Source: DATHXC01 sp041662005 (GTDB lineage Bacteria; Pseudomonadota; Gammaproteobacteria; Burkholderiales; Methylophilaceae). From it: a stretch of DNA of 33,656 bases. The stretch spans positions 1-33,656 of the forward strand of contig JBAZTJ010000011.1 of the NCBI GenBank assembly GCA_041662005.1, given 5' to 3'. Below are positions 7,329 through 13,797 of the stretch, in pieces. The position numbers and the translations under genes were made by a program. Positions within the stretch are counted from its first letter, which is position 1. Each line of letters opens with the position of its first letter. Under the pieces are notes generated by a model. It saw nothing but the letters and a program-made list of their open reading frames with translations, did not search any database and was not told the origin of the DNA.

Positions 7329-8158
7329 TACTTAGCAATAGTTGTATTTAGATATGATACAAATGCCGAACAGGTTACAAGCATAAATTTGGCATCAGCA
7401 TAGCTAATTGTTGCCTCATCAATTAGTGAATGGCGCACACCAGATGCATCACTCGTATACCCATACAACTTGTCAAATGCTTGCTTCATTACTGGATGGA
7501 GATTTTTAATCTTTTTTAAAGCATCTCCAAGTGTCGCAGATTTACTATCAGCTAAAACTCTGCAAGCAGCTTCAACTGCCGATATAGACTCTTTAACCGA
7601 ATTACGGTAATCCGGCTTCTCTTTATCACTTAATTTTTCAAGCGCGGATTTGAGGTGAGCCTTTACTGGAAGCTGAGGATGATTAAGCGCACTTTCGATC
7701 GACTCAATTTCATTTTGATCTGTAATTTCAACAATTAAGCACTCTACAAAACGATATGCAGCATTATGGTGCTCCAGCGTTTCATTTATCCAGACTCGAT
7801 CATCAGCATTAAGAAGGTTAGAAGCATCTTGAGATAAGAACTCTAAGAAACCATAAACTTCAAACCATTTACACGAAAAGAAATAATTTTTAATGTATGT
7901 ATAAGCATTATTTTGCCCATGCTTAAAATGCGGCAAATTATCCAGATCATTATTGAAGTAGTGGAACCAAAGACGATTTAGTAAAGAATTTATTTTCTTA
8001 CTATTCTCGTCATATCTTTCATTATTCGAATCAAAAAGATCCCAAGTAGATATCTTTAATACATTCCAAAGTTGTGTTCTTAGCGCTTCCTCCACGCGTT
8101 CCCTTTGGAAAATTTTTTCCAAAGGGACGTATCCATAGCGTTGGGCAAAACTCACCAT
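7328..8158 (-). CDS. AbiJ-NTD4 domain protein (putative phage-defence/abortive infection)
   Basis: The ~276-aa product matches the AbiJ N-terminal domain 4 family as I remember it: FAQRYGYVPLEKIFQ and LRTQLWNVL at the start, YFFSCKWFEVYGFLEFL in the middle, AYRFVECLIVEITDQNEIESIE, then a C-terminal helical half with PDYRNSVKESISAVEAACR, ATLGDALKKI, AFDKLYGYTSDASGVRHSLID and ADAKFMLVTCSAFVSYL. The last part resembles the HEPN-like C-terminal region of abortive infection proteins, with a conserved Arg-His (about 244-245 counted from an alternative TTG at 8164). The gene is AT-rich (33% GC over 7801-7860 against 67% over 8341-8400 in aspS), starts seven bases after the aspS stop and ends in the apt start codon. 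ATG 8158 is preferred over TTG 8164 from family N-termini. Function is inferred, not shown. Confidence 0.8.
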   Translation of the reverse strand: MVSFAQRYGYVPLEKIFQRERVEEALRTQLWNVLKISTWDLFDSNNERYDENSKKINSLLNRLWFHYFNNDLDNLPHFKHGQNNAYTYIKNYFFSCKWFEVYGFLEFLSQDASNLLNADDRVWINETLEHHNAAYRFVECLIVEITDQNEIESIESALNHPQLPVKAHLKSALEKLSDKEKPDYRNSVKESISAVEAACRVLADSKSATLGDALKKIKNLHPVMKQAFDKLYGYTSDASGVRHSLIDEATISYADAKFMLVTCSAFVSYLNTTIAK

Positions 8159-8164
8159 TGACAA

Positions 8165-9949
8165 TTATGCGGCAGGATTCTGTGTCCGCACACGAATATG
8201 CAATTCACGCAGCTGCTTCTCATCCACTTCATTCGGTGCGTTAGTCAACAAACACTGTGCGCGCTGCGTCTTGGGGAATGCAATCACGTCCCGGATGGAT
8301 TCAGCGCCAGCCATCAGTGTCACGAGGCGATCCAGACCAAATGCCAGGCCGCCGTGCGGAGGTGCGCCGTATTGCAGGGCTTCGAGCAGGAAGCCGAACT
8401 TCTCCTGCGCTTCTTCCTTGCTGATGTTGAGGGCGTCGAATACCTTGGATTGCACGTCCTGTTTGTGGATACGTACGGAACCGCCGCCGACTTCCCAGCC
8501 GTTCAGCACCATGTCGTAAGCCTTGGAGAGGGCAGCTCCCGGATTGCTGGTGAGCAGGTCTTCGTGGCCGTCTTTTGGCGCGGTGAATGGGTGATGCAGT
8601 GCAGCCCAGCGATTGTTTTCTTCGTCGTGTTCAAACATGGGGAAGTCAACCACCCACAGCGGTGCCCAGGCACGGCCATCAACGTGGCCCTTGTCGTGAC
8701 CGACCTTGAGACGCAATGCGCCCAGGGCTTCGTTCACCACCTTGGTTTTGTCTGCGCCGAAGAATACGATATCGCCGTTTTGCGCGCCGGTGCGATCAAT
8801 GATAGCTTGCAACGCGGTAACGTGGATGTTTTTGACGATAGGGCTTTGCAGGCCTTCTTCGTTGAGTTTGGTGATGTCGTTGATCTTGATGTAAGCCAGG
8901 CCTTTGGCACCGTATATCTTGACGAATTCGGTATAGGCGTCAATTTCGGAGCGGCTGATGGCCGCACCGTTAGGCACGCGCAGGGCAGCGACACGGCCAC
9001 CGGCCATGTTGGCAGCACCGGCGAATACCTTAAAGTCTACGTCTTTCATCACATCTGAAAGTTCGGTGATTTCGAGCGTCACGCGCATATCGGGCTTGTC
9101 AGAACCGTAACGGGTCATCGCCTCAGCAAACGGCATACGCGGGAACTGCGCTGGCAGCTCAATGCCTTGCACGCTCTTAAACATCTGGCGAATCATTTCT
9201 TCGACAATGTTCATGATCTGCTCTTCATTCAGGAACGAAGTCTCGATATCCACTTGCGTAAATTCCGGCTGGCGGTCAGCGCGCAGATCTTCATCACGGA
9301 AGCATTTGGTAATCTGGAAGTAACGGTCGAAACCGGACACCATGAGCAGTTGTTTGAACAATTGCGGTGACTGCGGCAAGGCGAAGAACTGGCCAGCATG
9401 TACGCGGCTAGGCACCAGGTAATCGCGTGCGCCTTCCGGCGTGCTGCGTGTCAGCATCGGTGTTTCAACTTCGATAAAGCCGTTGGTATCCAGGTAATCG
9501 CGCAGGGTTTTTGCCACGCGGTAACGCAGCATCAGGTTCTTCTGCATGGCCGGGCGACGCAGGTCGATGTAGCGATGTTGCAGGCGCACTGTCTCGGTCA
9601 GGTTTTCGTCATCCAGCATGAAAGGCGGCGTGAGCGATGCATTGAGAATCTCGATTTCAGAGGCCAGCATCTCGACTTCACCAGTTGGGATGTTAGCGTT
9701 CACTGTGCCTTCAGGCCTGGCGCGTACTTTACAGACGATTTTCAGCACGAATTCATTACGCACAGATTCTGCGATGGCAAAAGCTTCCTTGGTATCCGGG
9801 TCGATGACGATTTGCGCCATGCCTTCACGGTCGCGCAAGTCGATGAAAATAACACCGCCGTGGTCACGACGACGATGCGCCCATCCACAAAGAGTGACGG
9901 TTTGACCAATGTGTTCGCGGTTCAGATGACCACAGTAATGAGTACGCAT
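8165..9949 (-). CDS. aspS: aspartyl-tRNA synthetase
   Basis: The 594-aa class II synthetase charges tRNA-Asp in the cytoplasm. The N-terminal anticodon-binding OB fold (MRTHYCGHLNREHIGQTV, GWAHRRRDHGGVIFIDLRD) is followed by the catalytic core with motif 2 FRDEDLRADRQPEFTQVDIE, the bacterial GAD insertion (about 290-420), and motif 3 GLAFGLDRLVTLMAG near residue 540. Length is typical for bacterial AspRS. Whether it also charges tRNA-Asn cannot be decided here. The upstream DUF502 gene lies 39 bases away; downstream, an AbiJ-like gene begins seven bases after the stop. Confidence 0.98.
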   Translation of the reverse strand: MRTHYCGHLNREHIGQTVTLCGWAHRRRDHGGVIFIDLRDREGMAQIVIDPDTKEAFAIAESVRNEFVLKIVCKVRARPEGTVNANIPTGEVEMLASEIEILNASLTPPFMLDDENLTETVRLQHRYIDLRRPAMQKNLMLRYRVAKTLRDYLDTNGFIEVETPMLTRSTPEGARDYLVPSRVHAGQFFALPQSPQLFKQLLMVSGFDRYFQITKCFRDEDLRADRQPEFTQVDIETSFLNEEQIMNIVEEMIRQMFKSVQGIELPAQFPRMPFAEAMTRYGSDKPDMRVTLEITELSDVMKDVDFKVFAGAANMAGGRVAALRVPNGAAISRSEIDAYTEFVKIYGAKGLAYIKINDITKLNEEGLQSPIVKNIHVTALQAIIDRTGAQNGDIVFFGADKTKVVNEALGALRLKVGHDKGHVDGRAWAPLWVVDFPMFEHDEENNRWAALHHPFTAPKDGHEDLLTSNPGAALSKAYDMVLNGWEVGGGSVRIHKQDVQSKVFDALNISKEEAQEKFGFLLEALQYGAPPHGGLAFGLDRLVTLMAGAESIRDVIAFPKTQRAQCLLTNAPNEVDEKQLRELHIRVRTQNPAA

Positions 9950-9988
9950 ATGCAGATTTCTTATGAATTGAGAGTTAGAAGAATTGTT

Positions 9989-10603
9989 TTACAGGTTCAT
10001 TTTAATTTTTGGCTTATCCGCAGGTGAAACCACACCCATGGAAATAATATATTTGAGTGCTTCATCCACACTCATGTCCAGTTCGATCACTTCATCCCTG
10101 TGCATCATGATGAAGTAGCCGCCAGTGGGGTTAGGCGTAGTCGGCACATATACGCTGACGTAATCACCAGGCAGATGGTTCGCAACATCGCCGCCCGGAG
10201 TACCGGTCTGGAAGGCAATCGTCCAGGCACCTTCGCGCGGAAACTGCACCAGCAATGCCTTACGGAAAGCGTTGCCGGAATCGGAGAACAGGGTATCAGA
10301 CACTTGCTTGACGCTGGAATAGATGGACTTGACCACCGGCACACGGGCGAGCAGGGCCTCCCATAACAACAGCAGTTGCCGGCCAAAGATATTGGTTGCA
10401 ATGAGGCCGGTGCTAAAAATGATGAGCAGTGTCAGCACCACGCCGAAGCCAGGTATAGCACGGCCCAGCTGCGCCTCTGGACGCCACTCGACGGGCAATA
10501 GCAACAGGCTCTGGTCCATCATATTAACCAGCGTCGATATCACCCAAACGGTAATGAACAGCGGTACCAGCACCAGCAGGCCGGTAATGAAGTATTTTCT
10601 CAT
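9989..10603 (-). CDS. DUF502 family inner-membrane protein
   Basis: The 204-aa protein begins MRKYFITGLLVLVPLFITVWV and has two membrane segments (residues 5-27 and about 55-78, GFGVVLTLLIIFSTGLIATNI), followed by a soluble region with VPVVKSIYSSVKQVSDTL, VQFPREGAWTIAFQTG and YVSVYVPTTPNPTGGYF, all typical of DUF502 (COG2928). No biochemical role is established for the family. The frame is open 150 bases further upstream, but that would run through the fmdB stop; ATG 10603 gives the family N-terminus. The order fmdB-DUF502-aspS is common in betaproteobacteria, suggesting cotranscription from the fmdB promoter. Confidence 0.9.
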   Translation of the reverse strand: MRKYFITGLLVLVPLFITVWVISTLVNMMDQSLLLLPVEWRPEAQLGRAIPGFGVVLTLLIIFSTGLIATNIFGRQLLLLWEALLARVPVVKSIYSSVKQVSDTLFSDSGNAFRKALLVQFPREGAWTIAFQTGTPGGDVANHLPGDYVSVYVPTTPNPTGGYFIMMHRDEVIELDMSVDEALKYIISMGVVSPADKPKIKMNL

Positions 10604-10628
10604 TGGCAACTTAAGATAGGCAGTGAGT

Positions 10629-10898
10629 TTAATGACAGGCACAGCCAGGTGAGCACGCAGCAGCGGCTGCAGGCGCTGCCTCTTCAGGCTTTTTTGTATC
10701 ACCGCCAGTGGGCTTACTTCCCTTAAAGTCGGTGGCATACCAGCCTGTGCCACTCAATTGAAAGCTAGGCGCAGAAAGCTGCTTGGTAAAGGTTTCTTTG
10801 GCGCACTCCGGGCAAACCGTTACATTCGGCTCGCTGATTTTACGCATAACTTCTTTTTTGAAACCACAACTAGTGCATTGGTAATCATAGATAGGCAT
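10629..10898 (-). CDS. FmdB-family zinc ribbon protein
   Basis: The 89-aa protein starts MPIYDYQCTSCGF with CxxC at 8-11 and a second CxxC (VCPEC) at 29-32, forming a small zinc ribbon. A Thr/Pro/Ala-rich linker leads to a Cys/His tail ending CSPGCACH. FmdB/CxxC_CXXC_SSSS proteins are putative regulators, first named from formamidase operons; their real role is unknown. ATG 10898 is chosen over the longer frame because it has AGGGGAG just upstream and gives the family start. It is the first gene of the run leading to aspS. Confidence 0.92.
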   Translation of the reverse strand: MPIYDYQCTSCGFKKEVMRKISEPNVTVCPECAKETFTKQLSAPSFQLSGTGWYATDFKGSKPTGGDTKKPEEAAPAAAAACSPGCACH

Positions 10899-10957
10899 AT
10901 TGACTCCCCTGATCCTAAAAAACGAAATTATACCCGAACGGGCCTGGTTACACATGA
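10899..10957 (-). promoter_or_regulatory. promoter of the fmdB-DUF502-aspS run
   Basis: On the minus strand a perfect TATAAT lies at 10927-10932, preceded by weak -35 sequence (around TGTGTA, 16 bp upstream). The start would fall near 10920, giving a leader of about 20 nt with AGGGGAG as ribosome site before ATG 10898. No other strong promoter is visible before aspS, so this one probably drives fmdB through aspS and, by read-through, the genes after it. Confidence 0.6.
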
Positions 10958-11057
10958 GGATTAAGAAAGGAATATCAAGTGCTTAAACGTAAAATATCGC
11001 GAATTACAGGCTGTTTGGTACGGGTGTTTTGATTGCAGCACTATGCAAAGCTAGCCT

Positions 11058-11687
11058 TTATTTCAAATAAACGACTCGATAAGCGGAATCGGTCCCTGCA
11101 GGAGCAGTAGGCAATTGCTCGCAGGAGAATGCCAGCTTATCGCCGCATGCCGCTTTAAATGCCCCGGTAATCAGGATATCCGCTGACTTGGCAGTATCCT
11201 CACCCAGCTTGCTGGCGGCATTGACCTCCGCTCCGAAGATATCGGTATCGCCCACGCGTAACATCTGGCCATGACCCAACCCCACGCATAACAACACTTT
11301 CTCTTCATCCACCCGGGTTTGATTGTATTCGGCAACGGCATGCTGCATGGCAACCGCCCCCTGCAACGCCTTACAGGGATTGCGGAAAATAGCCAGCAGT
11401 GAATCCCCTTCACTTTTCAACACAAAGCCGTCATGTGATTCGATCACCGGCAATAGCAGGCGTTCTGATTCATAAATGGTCTGCAGGAAATGGATAATGC
11501 CGAACTCCGCCACGCGGCGCGAAAAGCCGGAAAGGTCGGTGAACATCACACACCACTCCTCGCCGAACAAATCCCAGATGCGCTGATCGATCTTTTGTTT
11601 GTCGGCATTTGGGGCAAGGCGCTCGGCAATCAGGCGCGCAAGCCTGTCTTCAGAGTTACTGGTATCGGTCAGAAAACGGCGGCTCAA
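11058..11687 (-). CDS. class III adenylate/guanylate cyclase-domain protein
   Basis: The 209-aa protein is little more than one cyclase homology domain. Both metal-binding aspartates are present, D51 in VMFTDLSGFS and D95 in LKSEGDSLLAIF. The transition-state segment reads IFGAEVNAASKLGED: N156 is kept but the usual Arg four residues on is K160. There is no membrane, PAS or HAMP domain, only a ~45-residue N-terminal helical stretch. Genuine cyclases of this class make cAMP or cGMP as dimers with two shared sites; the Lys substitution leaves activity open. It stands alone upstream of the fmdB operon and downstream of the ssb terminator. Confidence 0.85.
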   Translation of the reverse strand: MSRRFLTDTSNSEDRLARLIAERLAPNADKQKIDQRIWDLFGEEWCVMFTDLSGFSRRVAEFGIIHFLQTIYESERLLLPVIESHDGFVLKSEGDSLLAIFRNPCKALQGAVAMQHAVAEYNQTRVDEEKVLLCVGLGHGQMLRVGDTDIFGAEVNAASKLGEDTAKSADILITGAFKAACGDKLAFSCEQLPTAPAGTDSAYRVVYLK

Positions 11688-11711
11688 GATATCCCCTTCT
11701 GCTTATTCATG

Positions 11712-11747
11712 AAAAAAGGCACGTTGAATATTCAATGCGCCTTTTTT
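11712..11747 (-). terminator. intrinsic terminator of ssb
   Basis: AAAAAAGGC (11712-11720) pairs with GCCTTTTTT (11739-11747) and the interior TTGAAT/ATTCAA extends the hairpin, with an A-C mismatch and a G-T pair between. T/A tracts on both sides make it work in either direction. It lies between ssb and the cyclase-domain gene, both on the minus strand. Confidence 0.8.
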
Positions 11748-11794
11748 GGTGTGTCGATAGACACCTTAAGAAACTTAACTGCGGCAGGCACCCT

Positions 11795-12289
11795 TTAGAA
11801 CGGGATATCATCCTCGAAATCATCAAAGCCAGAACCACCAGCCGCAGGCTTGGCAGCAGGGGCCTGACGCGGGGCTGAAGATTCGCTGGATGCGGACTGC
11901 CTTGGTGCAGAAGGCGCAGACTGGTCTTCATCCATTACTTCATAGGTATTGCCACCACCTTCGCGGCTACCCAGCATTTGCATCTGGTCGGCGATAATTT
12001 CTGTGGTGTAGCGGGTAACGCCGTCTTTTTCCCACTTACGGGTTTGCAGGCGGCCTTCGATATAAACCGGGCGGCCCTTTTTCAGGTACTCGCCGGCGAT
12101 TTCTGCCAGTTTGCGATAGATGACGATGTTGTGCCATTCAGTGCGCTCTTGCTTCTGGCCATTTTTATCTTTCCAGTTATCGGTAGTAGCGATGCTGAAG
12201 TTACAGACCGCTTCGCCGTTGGGCATATAGCGCATTTCCGGGTCACGCCCCAGATTGCCTACCAGAATTACTTTATTAACTGATGCCAT
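11795..12289 (-). CDS. ssb: single-stranded DNA-binding protein
   Basis: The 164-aa SSB has the OB fold in residues 1-110 (MASVNKVILVGNLGRDPEMR, ERTEWHNIVIYRKLAEIAGEYLKKG, VYIEGRLQTRKWEKDG), a flexible Ser/Pro/Ala/Gly-rich linker, and the acidic tip DDFEDDIPF that recruits replication and repair partners. It coats single-stranded DNA as a tetramer. The start has GGGAGA a few bases upstream. It follows the MFS gene by 24 bases on the same strand and ends at a strong terminator, so the two are probably cotranscribed. Confidence 0.98.
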   Translation of the reverse strand: MASVNKVILVGNLGRDPEMRYMPNGEAVCNFSIATTDNWKDKNGQKQERTEWHNIVIYRKLAEIAGEYLKKGRPVYIEGRLQTRKWEKDGVTRYTTEIIADQMQMLGSREGGGNTYEVMDEDQSAPSAPRQSASSESSAPRQAPAAKPAAGGSGFDDFEDDIPF

Positions 12290-12313
12290 TGATTTCTCCC
12301 AATTATCCTGTTT

Positions 12314-13693
12314 TTACTTTAGCTCAATTAAGGCCAATACTCGAGCTTCATCAAACCCTTGCTGCAGATCCACTTTCAGTATGACAGTGCCTTCCTCCGG
12401 CAACACTACCGCTTCCCTCACCCCGGGTATCACCGCCAGCTCGGCTGAAAGTTGCTGGCCTTGCGCGGCTGTCATCTCATCCAGATGATACATCTTACTT
12501 TTCACGGCAGGTGGCGCCTTCATGCTCATGGCGAATAGCAACCACAAGGCCATCAGCACGCTACAGAACACAAATACTGAAGCATAGCCGTGGTAATGCG
12601 ACAGGTATCCACCCAGGGCACCGCCCACAAAAACGCCTAACGATTGCGAAGTATTATACACACCGATGGCTGTCCCTTTCGAGGCTGCCGGCGCCATTTT
12701 TGTGATAATGGACGGCAGTGACGCTTCGAGTACATTGAAGGCGATAAAGTAGGCACCCAGAGAGACTACGATGCCCCAGAACTGATGAATGGAGAATGCA
12801 AATAACAGCTGCGCCGCAAGCATCATCGCCACTGCGCCTACAAACACCTGCTTGAGCCTGGCGCGCTTTTCGCCATAAATAATGGCTGGCACCATCAGTA
12901 CGAAAGACAACACCAACACTGGTAAATAAATCAGCCAATGATCGTTCTCGCTCATGCCGCTACTCTGCTTGATGGCAAACGGCACCACCACGAACATCGC
13001 CATCTGTGCTGCATGCAAGGCAAAAATACCGAAGTTAAGGCGCAGCAGCTGGTGATCTGCCAACACTTCCTTCAGTTTACTGGTGGTGGCCTCTGCATCC
13101 GAGTGGAATCTGCTCACCAGCGGATCTGGCACCACAAAGCGCACGACCAGCATGGCTAACAAGGTAAGCACGCCGGTCATGGCAAAAATCCCCGGCACGC
13201 CTATCCACTTGTTGAGTGCCGGGCCCAAGATCAACGATAGTGCAAACGTAATACCTATTGTGCCACCTATCATTGCCATGGCTTTGGTGCGGTGTTCTTC
13301 CCGCGTCAAATCCGCCACCAGCGCAGTTACTGCGGCAGAGACTGCCCCAGCGCCCTGAATGGCACGGCCGATGATGACCATCTCTATGCTATGCGCCATG
13401 GCTGCAACCAGGCTACCAATGGCAAATATCGCCAGCCCGAAATAGATGACGCGTTTACGACCATATTTGTCTGATGCCATACCGAATGGCAATTGGAATA
13501 TTGCCTGGGTGAGGCCGTAGGCACCCAAAGCCAGGCCTATTAGTAAATGGCTGGGATGATTGGGTAGCGTTTCTGCATAAATGGCAAAAATGGGAAGTAT
13601 CAGGAACATGCCTAACATCCGTAAACCGTAGATGGAGGCCAAGCTGGCACTTGCGCGCACCTCAAGTGCGGACATGCGGTCGGTAGATGACAT
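12314..13693 (-). CDS. MFS transporter with C-terminal YajR-like domain
   Basis: The 459-aa protein has about twelve membrane segments with MFS motif A (GMASDKYGRKRVI, near residue 72) and a conserved proline/glycine-rich fifth helix. After the last helix, residues ~395-459 form a small soluble alpha/beta domain (MTAAQGQQLSAELAVIPGVREAVVLPEEGTVILKVD...), reminiscent of the ferredoxin-like YAM domain of E. coli YajR. Substrate is unknown; YajR-type proteins are assigned to proton-coupled drug or metabolite efflux. It precedes ssb on the same strand and diverges from uvrA with 104 bases between. The alternative start ATG seven codons in (MSALEVRAS) is possible. Confidence 0.88.
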   Translation of the reverse strand: MSSTDRMSALEVRASASLASIYGLRMLGMFLILPIFAIYAETLPNHPSHLLIGLALGAYGLTQAIFQLPFGMASDKYGRKRVIYFGLAIFAIGSLVAAMAHSIEMVIIGRAIQGAGAVSAAVTALVADLTREEHRTKAMAMIGGTIGITFALSLILGPALNKWIGVPGIFAMTGVLTLLAMLVVRFVVPDPLVSRFHSDAEATTSKLKEVLADHQLLRLNFGIFALHAAQMAMFVVVPFAIKQSSGMSENDHWLIYLPVLVLSFVLMVPAIIYGEKRARLKQVFVGAVAMMLAAQLLFAFSIHQFWGIVVSLGAYFIAFNVLEASLPSIITKMAPAASKGTAIGVYNTSQSLGVFVGGALGGYLSHYHGYASVFVFCSVLMALWLLFAMSMKAPPAVKSKMYHLDEMTAAQGQQLSAELAVIPGVREAVVLPEEGTVILKVDLQQGFDEARVLALIELK

Positions 13694-13797
13694 TGAAATT
13701 GTTTAACTTAAAGCGGTAAATTGCGTATATTAGCAGGTTGCCACTCGGATGTTTAAACTAAGAGCGCCTTGAATTAAGAACGTTAACTAAGAGAACG
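13694..13797. promoter_or_regulatory. divergent promoter region MFS-ssb / uvrA
   Basis: The 104-bp gap must hold start signals for both directions. I see AT-rich patches (TTGCGTATATTAGC near 13724-13737, GTTTAAAC at 13751-13758) but no -35/-10 pair I would commit to. No CTGT-N8-ACAG LexA box is present, so SOS control of uvrA as in E. coli is not supported here. Confidence 0.4.

Noticed and set aside
8198..9058. Long plus-strand open frame (286 aa) antisense to aspS
   Set aside because: It mirrors the codon structure of aspS and its product has no recognisable domain; a typical shadow frame in a GC-biased gene.
9398..10027. Plus-strand open frame antisense to the aspS 5' half
   Set aside because: Shadow frame; runs through the aspS start and into the DUF502 gene without own signals.
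10604..10753. 50-residue N-terminal extension of the DUF502 protein
   Set aside because: It would overlap the 3' end of fmdB by 125 bases, and the family starts at MRKYFITG.
13694..13797. LexA/SOS box expected between ssb/MFS and uvrA by analogy with E. coli
   Set aside because: No CTGT-N8-ACAG-like sequence is present in the 104-bp gap.
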